Of a stretch of 64,000 nt of DNA, positions 1 through 12,500 are shown piece by piece. The stretch's first letter is position 1; every line of letters begins with the position of its first letter. The position numbers were made by a program, and so were the translations under genes. The notes under the pieces are model-generated. The model was not told the origin of the DNA and did not search any database. It saw nothing but the letters and a program-made list of their open reading frames with translations. Source of the DNA: Euptelea pleiosperma (lineage: Eukaryota; Streptophyta; Magnoliopsida; Ranunculales; Eupteleaceae); contig CM068540.1 in assembly GCA_035048495.1 (NCBI GenBank), positions 12,322,829 through 12,386,828 on the forward strand. Reading direction: 5' to 3'.

Positions 1-1947
1 AGCATTTGAGTTATAGGCCAGTCTTTTGTAGCAACAGCAAGATCAGGCGGTGGAGAGCATGTAAGAAGTTGCTTGCTATTGTTGGTCGCTGGTTTTAATG
101 GCACTTGCCGAAAAGTGTAAGTTTCCGGCAGTGGAAAAGAAGCCAGATCCGTGAAGATCGAGCTTTGGAAGAGTGCAGCCCGATAGTGGAGTGGTTCTGA
201 GGTTGTTTCGATGAGGTTGTAGGTTGGGTGTGGTGCTCCAATCGGTATAAGTGCCGATTTCTTGGCCAGAGAAGGAGAACCAGTCCGGCAAGGACGGTGG
301 TTGCTTGCTGGACTGTTGGTGGTTGTGCTGCTCGTTAAGAGAAAACGGGGAGGACAATCTCCCCTTCTCCTTCTTCTTTTCTCTTCTTTCTTTTTTTTTC
401 TCTTTCTTTTTCTGGTTCTTTTTTTTTTGGGAGAAGGTGAAGATGGTTTCAGATTGAAGAGATTGAGGTAGAGAGGAGAAGGGTGACGGTTTTGCAAAGG
501 TGGATGGCTGTAGAGGGTGGATCAGCAAGGTGTGGACAGTTTTTGGGAAAGGAGCGAGCTGGGTTTGATGGTGGACGGCTGGGGTAAGGCAGTGGAGGCA
601 GTGGATGGAGAGGAGAGGACGGTGGAGAGTAGAGGAGCAGCAAGAGAAGAGATGGGGTGAGAAAGAGGCGTCCCCTAGAGGAAGAGATCTCCTATCTCTT
701 TTATAGTTAGGGTTTGACTTTTTTTTTTATGAGGGAACTTGGAGGGATCTAACGGTTATGAAGATCTCCAAGCCAAAGGTGAAGATGTTCACCCCAAAAC
801 GTGGAAAGGTTTTCACCCATTTGTGTTCCCAAAAATTGTTCTTTGTAGCCTCCATGTCCAGCCACTATCTCATGTGATTGAATCACCGCCATCCATCTTC
901 CTTCCAACCTTTGAATGATAGCTTTCCATACTCCTCGCCATGCATACAACAACTCTAAATGTGTCTTAACATTGCAAGTTTGTGATTCTAGCTCCAGCCA
1001 GTCAAGCTAATTGGATCATCGGTCTTTGTTGATCTTGATCACCATTTTTAGCAATCTCGTATTATTCGTGCATCTGAATATTGGATTTGATCTTCATCAT
1101 CCAATTGTTGATCAACCTGCTAAGATTGTGTTCGGCCAGCGAGAAAATTTGCATGGTCTTGGGAGGAAATGACGTCTCTGTTTCAAATTGCAACATATCA
1201 ACTCGACATTAGACGGTTGAGGGAGTGTCAAGCATTTCTTCGAATCGTTTCCATCACCTTGCTTGACCAACCGTCCAAGTCTCTATGTTATACACTGATC
1301 TTCCTACCAGCAACTCTCCCTTGTTTAGCATCTATGTGATGTGGGACAATCTGATTGGATCCATACGAATCATACATATCACACCCTTTGATTCTTCATC
1401 AAGCACCTTCAAGTGAAGGTCCTCATTTTTGGCAAGTGTTTGCATTAGACCACTTTTATCAAGCTTGGAAATTACTTTTGTTTTGGACTTTAGTTGATCA
1501 TGTCATTCTAAACTCGGGCTTGGGCTTGTCCATAGATCTTGAGAGCTTTCCAGTTAAAGTTCCTTAGTTTAGAGGGATTTTGGCTTTTCGATCCTCCGGC
1601 CCAGCTTGTATTTGACCCTTATCTTCTTGTCATACTTGTTGGTTTTCTAGGCTTTCATAGTGAGCTTTTGTGGTTGATCATAGTTCGGCAAGCCTCGAGA
1701 ATCACCCGATCGGGTTTCCTGCAATGATAAAAACGCGTAATAAGTCTCAATCAAAATGACTTAATATCTAGACTTCCGAAAATGTGTTTAGTTCATGCAA
1801 ATATACAATTTCCTCCAAAAAAGTGTGTTCTACGCAACAGAAGAGACTCTTACGTAGAAAAGTGGATAAATAGAGCATTTTACGTAGGAGAGTACGATAA
1901 TGCTAAAAGGATAATTGCTTAAAATAAGCATTGTTTAGCGAATATCA
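1..1947 (-). mobile_element. Athila-type LTR, 5' part, of a minus-strand element running off the left edge
   Basis: Read on the minus strand, this starts at 1947 with TGATATTCGCTAAACAATGC. That is a variant of the LTR start seen at 17662, 37840 (opposite strand), 43079 and 55529. The first ~230 bases carry the same conserved block as the other LTRs, with TACGTA-type motifs and a run like TTCTACGCAACAG. A TATA box (CTATAAAAG) lies at 706-698 on the minus strand. A perfect mitotic MSA-type box lies at 748-758. Because the LTR start faces right, this is the 5' LTR of an element whose body lies left of the window. It interrupts the plus-strand LTR that resumes at 1948. Short ORFs here look like chance. 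Confidence 0.7.
698..706 (-). promoter_or_regulatory. TATA box of the leftmost LTR
   Basis: CTATAAAAG on the minus strand, downstream of the conserved LTR start in the reading direction of the element. The same position class holds a TATA box in the other LTRs of this family in the window. It would drive transcription leftwards out of the window. Confidence 0.45.
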
Positions 1948-3570
1948 AGTGCAGCACCGTCTTCCTCCATCACATCCACCCCTCACCTGCAACCATCTTG
2001 TCGACCTCACACCATTAACGCCAGCAAGCTGTTTCACCTTCTTCTCCTTTTCTCTTCTCTTCTTCTTCCTTCTTCTTCTTTTCTTCCTTCTTCTTCTTCT
2101 TCCTTCTTCTTTTCTTCCTTCTTCTTTTCTTCCTACTTCTTCTTTTTCTTCTCTTCCTTCTTGCCAAATTGGATCAGTTCTTCAACCGGTAATCTTTCTC
2201 CTTCATCACAGTTCTGTCAAGAACCTGCAACTAGCAGGTTCGCCTCTCCACTTGCACGCGCCTGCAATTCTCTCTAGGCCATCCTTCTCATGATGCTTCC
2301 TTTCATCTCCTCCACCGGGCAGCCACCAGCCACACCACTGCAACCTCCGGCGAACTCCATTGCTGCATCGTTCTGCAACCCTTCCTGGATCGTAGCCCTC
2401 AATCACCACCTCTGGAAACACCTACGAACACTACCTTCCTTGTTGGCCGAAACAGCAAGAACACCTGGACACTGCTTTTACGGCCTCCACCATCCATTGG
2501 AGATCGAGAACACGGTCTGCATCACACTTGCAGACCGTATTCCCCTTACCCAAGCCTGCATCTATTGTAGGCATCACACCAAGGCGCTGCACAGCAACCC
2601 GGTAAGCTCCTTCTTCTTCAACTTCCTCTTCCCTTCTTCACACTGGAGCAACCTGCTGCTCCACCTTCCTCTCCATCCGGCTAAGATCCAGCAATGATAA
2701 GCTTTTTTCCATGCTACTTTCCACCGAATCCTTCACCACACTACGTCACTGGATCTCCAATCTTCACCACCGTCTAGATCTGCGACTCTGTGGCATAAAG
2801 GTTGAATCCCCATCCTTCAACAACCACCATTCCATTATCCGGCTAGCAGGTCATTAAAACTGGCCATAGATCTCCAATTGTTCACCTCTCAGGCTTCATG
2901 ACTTGAAAGGCCACCACGTTGGACAACAAGCCATAGCCTCTTTCCATATCCTCTTTCCTTCCACCGAGATTCTCACAAGCTTCAACCGGTAGTTGTGCAC
3001 TCACTTGGCCAATTGTGGATCATTCAATTGCTAACTCGAATCCGCTTCTTCGGTAAGTTTACATGTAATCTCTCTACTTTACCCTTTCTCTCTCTCTCTC
3101 TCTCTAAAAATTCATACTCTCTTTCCTCTTATTCTCTTTCTTTCTCTATTTTTTACGGCTTTATAGTTTAATCCTTTTAGTTCTTTTTATGTTTAGTTCG
3201 CAATTTTGATTGAGAATATTGTAAGGAAGTTATTATTTCAATAAATTCTAGTATTACTTCATTGTGTTAGTTATTTTCTTTTTAATGATTCTTATGGCAA
3301 TTTCTCTCTCTAAAATCACTAAACATGTTTTTAATCATATTCCTTAATCACCATTCTCATCCTTCCATCCTTTTGTTTTTAGCAATTTCTAAGGAAAATC
3401 CATCATTTCATGTTCTAATTTGCGCAAACTAACCCCAAGTGCGGATCAACATCCAACACGAATCCCTATACAAAAATTCTCATTTTTGCAGGATTAAAAA
3501 CTTGGATAAATTACAAATGTGTTGGAATTAGGGTTTTCGTAACCAACGACGCGGAAAAACCCTACTTTCA
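1948..3570 (+). mobile_element. 3' part of a plus-strand Athila-type LTR
   Basis: The last ~150 bases read plus-strand and end with CGCGGAAAAACCCTACTTTCA-like sequence at 3570. This matches, on the opposite strand, the 3' end of the LTRs that begin at 39686 and 52136, including the 'AACCAACGACGCGG' core and the CCCCAAGTGCGGA block. By eye identity to those LTRs here is only about 70%, so it is a different subfamily. The 5' part is missing: the minus-strand LTR 1-1947 abuts it at 1947/1948. A CTT-rich low-complexity tract occupies about 2036-2165 and CT repeats about 3088-3107. No host gene is visible. Confidence 0.65.
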
Positions 3571-3972
3571 GATACACTCCAACATGGTCAAGGATTGACC
3601 ATATCTATGAATGAAGTGAAGAAGGCTACCGGACCCAGCAAATCCTCCAAGGGAAAACAAAAGGTTGCCACTGAGGTAGCACCAACAAAGAATCCCGAGA
3701 AGAAACCCGAGAAGTCGGGAGGCTTAGATCGGTATCCTCGTCGGGAGAAGAGGATATTTATAGCGTTGAACAAAAAGCATAGTCAGATCCTTGATCTGAT
3801 TAAGAACGAGAAGAATCTCCAATTTCCTTGTCCATTGAAGTTGGACTTAAAGGTAGATAGAGACAAGACTAAGTTTTGTGCCTTCCATCAGGAAGTAGGG
3901 CACATAACAGACAAATGCTGGGCATTGAGACATCGAATTGAGGATCTAATTAACCAGGGCTACTTGCAGTAG
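3571..3972 (+). pseudogene. Tat-type Ty3/gypsy gag C-terminal remnant
   Basis: The open stretch from about 3595 encodes a lysine-rich linker followed by FCAFHQEVGHITDKCWALR and a segment ending INQGYLQ. This is the degenerate zinc-knuckle-like gag C-terminus characteristic of the Tat/Ogre/Retand lineage (FC-x2-H-x4-GH-x4-C, then a 'L..rIE.LI..GyL' helix). Athila gag, by contrast, uses a C-x2-C-x4-H-x4-C knuckle. Only the C-terminal ~125 residues remain; the large N-terminal gag domain is absent and an in-frame TAG ends the frame at 3970-3972. It starts immediately after an LTR end without a recognisable primer-binding site. It is a dead fragment. Confidence 0.7.
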
Positions 3973-4272
3973 TATATCGCTTGCACGAATGGAGCGGTAG
4001 CTGAAGCTGAGATCCCCAAGAAAGACAACAATAGTATTAAATAGCAAGAACGCCAGTTGATTATAGACGTCATCCATGGGGGAGGACGATAGCTCTCCCA
4101 TGGAGAGACGGAGAAAGAAGACATGATCAAAATTAGAAAAGTGGAGCACCTAAAAGAGATCCTACATCTCTCTACGGGTCCAAGATTGACGGACTCAATA
4201 GAGATGATAGAGAGCATTGATGCGATTATTTTCCTTTCTGACAAAAATCTTGTCGAAGTAGATCATCACACT

Positions 4273-4993
4273 CAGACGCATTAGTACTCACCTTGCCAGT
4301 GGGCAATTATGAGGTAAAGCGTCTGCTGATAGATCCCGACAGCTCAGCCGAGATCTTATTCGCAGAAGCTTACAAGAGGATGGGTTTAAACCCATCAGCT
4401 CTGGTCTAGAGTAGTACTCCATTGGTCGGATTTAATGGCCAAAAGGAGTATGCTCTTGGGAAGGTAGTTCTGCCAGTAAAGACGGGACCGATCACGTCTA
4501 TGGTAGAATTCTTGGTTCTGGATACTCCATCCCCCTATAATGGCATTCTGGGGCAGGGATGGATACATGAGGTCAAAGGCGTACCATCAACCTATCATCA
4601 GCTGTTCCGATTCACGACTGATCACGGGATAATGGAGTTAAAAGGAGACCAAGTTATCTCAAAGAGATGTTACGCTACTACCCTCCGACCTAAGAGTGCT
4701 CCTGGTCGTGAGGGTCCGCATAGAGAAGGAACTTCATCTATGGTTGTAGAGCAACAACAACCAGAGCGCTTCCCGGCAAGTCTAGAATAGACTGCGCCTA
4801 GCCGGGAAGATGGGAAGATACAATTGGAGCCTAGCAACGTTCCCACGATAGAGGAAACTGATCAAATCAACCTTGGAGCCGAAGATGATCTAAAGTACAC
4901 ATTTATCAGGGCTGGTCTGTCCATCGAAGAAAAGATATCCTACGTTGATTTCTTGAAATCTTATATAGACATCTTCGCATGGTCATTCAGCGA
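4273..4993 (+). pseudogene. Tat-type protease to RT-start remnant, pol deleted
   Basis: Frame 4273 onward encodes a Tat-type aspartic protease: VKRLLIDPDSSAEILFAEAY, then VLDTPSPYNGILGQGWIHEV and VPSTYHQLFRF, both typical of this lineage. The catalytic D-T/S-G-S is replaced by D-P-D-S, so the enzyme would be inactive. In-frame stops occur at about 4408 (TAG) and 4788 (TAG). The last readable piece, YIDIFAWSFSDD, matches the short block just before Tat reverse transcriptase. It then runs straight into an LTR start at 4994. RT, RNase H, integrase and the polypurine tract are all missing. Between 3973 and 4272 lies degraded linker sequence in shifted frames. Confidence 0.7.
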
Positions 4994-6419
4994 TGATATT
5001 CGCTCAAAGTGCTTATTTTAAGCCATTATCCTTATAGCGATGTCGCATTCTCCTACGCAAAACTTGTCTTTTCGTCGACTTTTTCACATAAGAGTTTCTT
5101 CCAATGCGTAGAGCGTAATCTTTAAACGAAAATTGACTATTTGCATGAAATATACGCATTTCGGATAGTCTAGATATGAAGCCGTTTTGATTAAGTCTCA
5201 TTACGTGCTTTTCTCTCGCAGGAAACCCAATCGGGCGATTTTAGAGACTTGCGGGCCCACGATCAACCATAGAAGCCTAATATCAAAGCTTAAGGAGTCA
5301 ACAAGCTATGACAAGAAGAGACCGGCCAAGTAGGGTCAAGTCAGAGGATCGTAGAGCCAGATAAAGAACCCAAGAGAGAGGAAAAGCTGAAGACCAAGAG
5401 ACGAGCTAAAGTGATTCAAAGCCGCACCAACTGACATAAAATGACGGCTTACGTAATTGGTAAAGCCGACGGAAGATTACATTGAAGATCAGGGTTCATG
5501 ACCCTCCGCCAGCTCTTTTGCCATTATTTTGTATTATTTTCTCTCTCCTCTCTCCTAATTCTCTCTCCATCTCTCTAGACTCTAATATCTAACCTGTAGA
5601 TCATCTCATCGTACCATTAGATCCCCAGATCTACCATCTGATCCCCCTCTCCATGATCGAATTGCTTATATCTCACCATCTGATCCTTAGATCGATCATC
5701 ATAACCCTCCTATCTCCATCATCTAACCTTATATCTTCTCTCCTTTAGCTTTATTCCATCTCTCATAGTTCTTCTACCGTTAGATCTTCAATGCGAGTTA
5801 GATCATTCATCTGACCGTTGGATCTCTCAGATCCTACGGTCCGCCAATTGTGGATCGAGTCAAACCACCACCTCATCTCATCCAATTATCATAGTTCCAT
5901 CATCTAACAGCCCCCATGGCAAGTGGCCCACAAGCAAATTGGAAGCCCACGGCCTTGTAACCCGTCTAGAGCCCATGGTGTTTTGGGCTCATTTACCACT
6001 TTTTCCCTACGGCCAAACGCACCCTAACCCATGGCCTCACAAGAGGCCCATATCCATTTGGCCCATTAGGGGCGTTATCCTTGAGCCCATGCCCATGCCC
6101 ATGACCCATAATAACTCATGCCCAAAGCCCATCCTTAAAAGCCCACACCACCTTTGCTTGAGAGAGAAATGGTCTTCACAAGACCAATTCTCAACCTCTC
6201 CAACTAATTCCACAATTCTCTCTCCTAGTCACTACTCTCTCCTAAAAACTATAAGAGGAACCCACGGTTCCTAGAAGTTTGGTTCCCTCCCCCTTCACTT
6301 CTCTAACCTCCTCTTCTCTTACCTCTTCTCCAAACCCCTCTCACGGTTCTCCATTGCACGGCAGCTTACAGGATCTGCAACATTCTCTAGCAAACGTCCA
6401 CCATTTCTTCTTCTCTTAC
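4994..6419 (+). mobile_element. 5' part of a plus-strand Athila-type LTR, cut by the assembly gap
   Basis: Starts with TGATATTCGCTCAAAGTGC. Over the first ~270 bases it differs from the LTR of the intact elements (43079 downward, minus strand) at only a handful of positions, so it belongs to the same subfamily. Further matches include the GGAAGCCCACGGCC block near 5940 and the TTGGTTCCCTCCCCCTTCAC block near 6280. A TATA-like CTATAAGAG is at 6249-6257, with many GGCCCA/TGGGCY motifs at 5920-6150 just upstream. A perfect MSA-type box is at 5812-5822 (minus-strand reading). It ends in the N gap, so the rest of the LTR and the junction with the satellite are unknown. Confidence 0.8.
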
Positions 6420-6519
6420 NNNNNNNNNNNNNNNNNNNNNNNNNNNNNNNNNNNNNNNNNNNNNNNNNNNNNNNNNNNNNNNNNNNNNNNNNNNNNNNNN
6501 NNNNNNNNNNNNNNNNNNN
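6420..6519. other. Assembly gap of 100 N
   Basis: Exactly 100 unknown bases, the conventional size for a gap of unknown length. The gap separates LTR sequence on the left from satellite on the right. The real array may therefore be far longer than shown. Confidence 0.99.
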
Positions 6520-9500
6520 TCTTCCATTACTATGTTTCAACACAATTTGAAGTGTTGGAATAAGATTTGGGTCAGTCGAAACAAGTTAGCTCCATCCGTG
6601 CGTCAACGTCTCAAATTGGACTCAGTTTGTGTGTTACATTCCGAAGCCTATAACTTGTTACTTTTTCGCAACCAGACCTCGTAATTGGACCAAACTCTTC
6701 ATTACTATTGTTTCAACAAATTTAAAGTGTTAGAAAACAAGATTTGGGACAGTCGAAACAAGTTAGCTCCATCCGTGCGTCAACTTCTCAAATTGGACTC
6801 ATTTTGTGTGTTACATTCCGAAGCCTATAACTTGTGACTTTTTCGCAACCAGACCTCGTAATTGGACTCAAACTCTTCCATTACTATTGTTTCAACAAAT
6901 TGTAAAGTGTTGAGAACAAAATTTGGGACAGTCGAAACAAGTTAGCTCCATCCGGCGTCAACGTCTCAAATTGGACTCATTTTGTGTGTTACATTCCGAA
7001 GCCTATAACTTGTGACTTTTTCGCAACCAGACCTCGTAATTAGACTCAAACTCTTCCATTACTATTGTTTCAACACATTTGAAGTGTTGGAGCAAGATTC
7101 GGAACAGTCGAAACAAGTTAGCTCCATCCGTGCGTCAACGTCTCAAATTGGACTCAGTTTGTGAGTTACATTCGAAGCCTATAACTTGTGACTTTTTCGC
7201 AACCAGACCTCGTAATTGGACTCAAACTCTTCCATCCTATTGTTTCAACACATTTGAAGTGTTGGAACAACATTCGGGACAGTCGAAACAAGTTAGCTCC
7301 ATCCGTGCGTCAACGTCTCAAATTGGACTCATTTTGTGTGTTTACACTCCGAAGCCTATACTTGTGACTTTTTTCGCAACCAGACCTCGTAATTGGACTC
7401 AAACTCTTCCATCCCTATTGTTTCAACACATTTGAAGTGTTGAACAACATTCGGGACAGTCGAAACAAGTTAGCTCCATCCGTGCGTCAACGTCTCAAAT
7501 TGGACTCATTTTGTGTGTTACACTCCGAAGCCTATAACTTGTGACTTTTTCGCAACCAGACCTCGTAATTGGACTCAAACTCTTATATCACTATTGTTTC
7601 AAGACATTTGAAGTGTTGGAACAAGATTCGGGACAGTCGAAACAAGTTAGCTCCATCCGTGCGTCAACGTCTCAAATTGGACTCATTTTGTGTGTTACAT
7701 TCCGAAGCCTATAACTTGTGACTTTTTCGCAACCAGACCTCCTAATTAGACTCAAACTCTTCCATTACTATTGTTTCAACACATTTGAAGTGTTGGAGCA
7801 AGATTCGGACCAGTCGAAACAAGTTAGCTCCATCCGTGCGTCAACGTCTGAAATTGGGACTCAGTTTGTGTGTTACATTCCGAAGCCTATAACTTGTGAC
7901 TTTTTCGCAACCAGACCTCGTAATTGGACTCAAACTCTTCCATCACTATTGTTTCAACACATTTGAAGTGTTGGAACAAGATTCGGGACAGTCGAAACAA
8001 GTTAGCTCCATCCGTGCGTCAACGTCTCAAATTGGACTCATTTAGTGTGTTACATTCCGAAACCTATAACTTGTGACTTTTTCGCAACCAGACCTCGTAA
8101 TTAGACTCAAACTCTTCCATTACTGTTGTTTCAACACATTTTAAGTGTTGGAGCAAGATTCGGACCAGTCGAAACAAGTTAGCTCCATCCGTGCGTCAAC
8201 GTCTCAAATTGGACTCAGTTTGTGTGTTACATTCCGAAGCCTATAACTTGGGACTTTTTCGCAACCAGACCTCGTAATTGGACTCAAACTCTTCCATCAC
8301 TATTGTTTCAACACATTTGAAGTGTTGGAACAAGATTCGGGACAGTCGAAACAAGTTAGCTCCATCCGTGCGTCAACGTCTCAAATTGGACTCAGTTTGT
8401 GTGTTACATTCCGAAGCCTATAACTTGTGACTTTTTCGCAACCAGACCTCGTAATTAGACTCAAACTCTTCCATTACTATTGTTTCAACACATTTGAAGT
8501 GTTGGAGCAAGATTCGGAACAGTCGAAACAAGTTAGCTCCATCCGTGCGTCAACGTCTCAAATTGGACTCATTTTGTGTGTTACATTCCGAAGCCTATAA
8601 CTTGTGAATTTTTCGCAACCGGACCTCGTAATTGGACTCAAACTCTTCCATTACTACTGTTTCAACACATTTGAAGTGTTGGAACAAGATTCGGGACAGT
8701 CGAAACAAGTTAGCTCCATCCGTGCGTCAACGTCTCAAATTGGACTCAGTTTGTGTGTTACATTCCGAAGCCTATAACTTGTGACATTTTCACAACCAGA
8801 CCTCGTAATTGGACTCCAACTCTTCCATTACTATTGTTTCAACAGATGTAAAGTGTTAGAACAAAATTTGGGACAGTCGAAACAAGTTAGCTCCATCCGT
8901 GCGTCAACGTCTCAAATGGACTCATTTTGTGTGTTACATTCCGAAGCCTATAACTTGTGACTTTTTCGCAACCAGACCTCGTAATTAGACTCAAACTCTT
9001 CCATTACTAATGTTTCAAACACATTTGAAGTGTTGGAGCAAGATTCGGACCAGTCGAAACAAGTTAGCTCCATCCGTGCGTCAACGTCTCAAATTGGACT
9101 CAGTTTGTGTGTTACATTCCGAAGCCTATAACTTGTGACTTTTTCGCAACCAGACCTCGTAATTGGACTCAAACTCTTCCATTACTTTTGTTTCAAAAGA
9201 TTTGAAGTGTTGGAATAAGATTTGGGACAGTCGAAACAAGTTAGCTCCATCCGTGCGTCAACGTCTCAAATTGGACTCAGTTTGTGTGTTACATTCCGAA
9301 GCATATAACTTGTGACTTTTTCGCAACCAGACCTCGTAATTAGACTCAAACTCTTCCATTACTATTGTTTCAACACATTTGAAGTGTTGGAGCAAGATTC
9401 GGAACAGTCGAAACAAGTTAGCTCCATCCGTGCGTCAACGTCTCAAATTGGACTCATTTTGTGTGTTACATTCCGAAGCCTATAACTTGTGACTTTTTCG

Positions 9501-12500
9501 CAACCAGACCTCGTAATTGGACTCAAACTCTTCCATCACTATTGTTTCAACACATTTGAAGTGTTGGAACAAGATTCGGGACAGTCGAAACAAGTTAGCT
9601 CCATCCGTGCGTCGACGTCTCAAATTGGACTCATTTTGTGTGTTACATTCCGAAGCCTATAACTTGTGACTTTTTCGCAACCAGACCTCGTAATTGGACT
9701 CAAACTCTTCCATCCCTATTGTTTCAACACATTTGAAGTGTTGGAACAACATTCGGGACAGTCGAAACAAGTTAGCTCCATCCGTGCGTCAACGTCTCAA
9801 ATTGGACTCATTTTGTGTGTTACACTCCGAAGCCTATAACTTGTGACTTTTTCGCAACCAGACCTCGTAATTGGACTCAAACTCTTATATCACTATTGTT
9901 TCAAGACATTTGAAGTGTTGGAACAAGATTCGGGACAGTCGAAACAAGTTAGCTCCATCCGTGCGTCAACGTCTCAAATTGGACTCATTTTGTGTGTTAC
10001 ATTCCGAAGCCTATAACTTGTGACTTTTTCGCAACCAGACCTCATAATTAGACTCAAACTCTTCCATTACTATTGTTTCAAAACATTTGAAGTGTTGGAG
10101 CAAGATTCGGAACAGTCGAAACAAGTTAGCTCCATCCGTGCGTCAACGTCTGAAATTGGACTCAGTTTGTGTGTTACATTCCGAAGCCTATAACTTATGA
10201 CTTTTTCGCAACCAGACCTCGTAATTGGACTCAAACTCTTCCATCCCTATTGTTTCAACACATTTGAAGTGTTGGAACAACATTCGGGACAGTCGAAACA
10301 AGTTAGCTCCATCCGTGCGTCAACGTCTCAAATTGGACTCATTTTGTGTGTTACACTCCGAAGCCTATAACTTGTGACTTTTTCGCAACCAGACCTCGTA
10401 ATTGGACTCAAACTCTTATATCACTATTGTTTCAAGACATTTGAAGTGTTGGAACAAGATTCGGGACAGTCGAAACAAGTTAGCTCCATCCGTGCGTCAA
10501 CGTCTCAAATTGGACTCATTTTGTGTGTTACATTCCGAAGCCTATAACTTGTGACTTTTTCGCAACCAGACCTCCTAATTAGACTCAAACTCTTCCATTA
10601 CTATTGTTTCAAAACATTTGAAGTGTTGGAGCAAGATTCGGAACAGTCGAAACAAGTTAGCTCCATCCGTGCGTCAACGTCTCAAATTGGACTCATTTTG
10701 TGTGTTACATTCCGAAGCCTATAACTTGTGACTTTTTCGCAACCAGACCTCGTAATTAGACTCAAACTCTTCCATTACTATTGTTTCAACACATTTGAAG
10801 TGTTGGAACAAGATTCGGGACAGTCGAAACAAGTTAGCTCCATCCGTCCGTCAACGTCTCAAATTGGACTCATTTTGTGTGTGACATTCCGAAGCCTATA
10901 ACTTGTGACTTTTTCGCAACCAGACCTCGTAATTGGACTCAAACTCTTCCATCACTATTGTTTCAACACATTTGAAGTGTTGGAACAAGATTCGGGACAG
11001 TCGAAATAAGTTAGCTCCATCCGTGCGTCGACGTCTCAAATTGGACTCATTTTGTGTGTTACATTCCGAAGCCTATAACTTGTGACTTTTTCGCAACCAG
11101 ACCTCGTAATTGGACTCAAACTCTTCTATCACTATTGTTTCAACACATTTGAAGTGTTGGAACAAGATTCGGGACAGTTGAAACAAGTTAGCCCCATCCG
11201 TGCGTCGACGTCTCAAATTGGACTCATTTTGTGTGTTACATTCCGAAGCCTATAACTTGTGACTTTTTCGCAACCAGACCTCGTAATTGGACTCAAACTC
11301 TTATATCACTATTGTTTCAAGACATTTGAAGTGTTGGAACAAGATTCGGGACAGTCGAAACAAGTTAGCTCCATCCGTGCGTCAACGTCTCAAATTGGAC
11401 TCATTTTGTGTGTTACATTCCGAAGCCTATAACTTGTGACTTTTTCGCAACCAGACCTCATAATTAGACTCAAACTCTTCCATTACTATTGTTTCAACAC
11501 ATTTGAAGTGTTGGAGCAAGATTCGGACCAGTCGAAACAAGTTAGCTCCATCCGTGCGTCAACGTCTGAAATTGGACTCAGTTTGTGTGTTACATTCCGA
11601 AGCCTATAACTTGTTACTTTTTCGCAACCAGTGCTCGTAATTGGACTCAAACTCTTCCATTACTTTTGTTTCAACAGATTTGAAGTGTTGGAATAAGATT
11701 TGGGTCAGTCGAAACAAGTTAGCTCCATCCGTGCGACAACGTCTCAAATTGGACTCATTTTGTGTGTTACATTCCGAAGCCTATAACTTGTGACTTTTTC
11801 GCAACCAGACCTCGTAATTAGAGTCAAACTCTTCCATTACTATTGTTTCAACACATTTGAAGTGTTGGAATAAGATTTGGGTCAGTCGAAACAAGTTAGC
11901 TCCATCCGTGCGTCAACGTCTCAAATTGGACTCAGTTTGTGTGTTACATTCCGAAGCCTATAACTTGTTACTTTTTCGCAACCAGACCTCGTAATTGGAC
12001 TCAAACTCTTCCATTACTATTGTTTCAACAAATTTAAAGTGTTAGAACAAAATTTGGGACAGTCGAAACAAGTTAGCTCCATCCGTGCGTCAACTTCTCA
12101 AATTGGACTCATTTTGTGTGTTACATTCCGAAGCCTATAACTTGTGACTTTTTCGCAACCAGACCTCGTAATTGGACTCAAACTCTTCCATTACTATTGT
12201 TTCAACAAATTTAAAGTGTTAGAACAAAATTTGGGACAGTCGAAACAAGTTAGCTCCATCCGTGCGTCAACGTCTCAAATTGGACTCATTTTGTGTGTTA
12301 CATTCCGAAGCCTATAACTTGTGACTTTTTCGCAACCAGACCTCGTAATTAGACTCAAACTCTTCCATTACTATTGTTTCAACACATTTGAAGTGTTGGA
12401 GCAAGATTCGGAACAGTCGAAACAAGTTAGCTCCATCCGTGCGTCAACGTCTCAAATTGGACTCAGTTTGTGAGTTACATTCCGAAGCCTATAACTTGTG

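Noticed and set aside
251..471. Two plus-strand ORFs with Leu/Phe-rich ends
   Set aside because: Antisense to the LTR and formed by a pyrimidine-rich tract.
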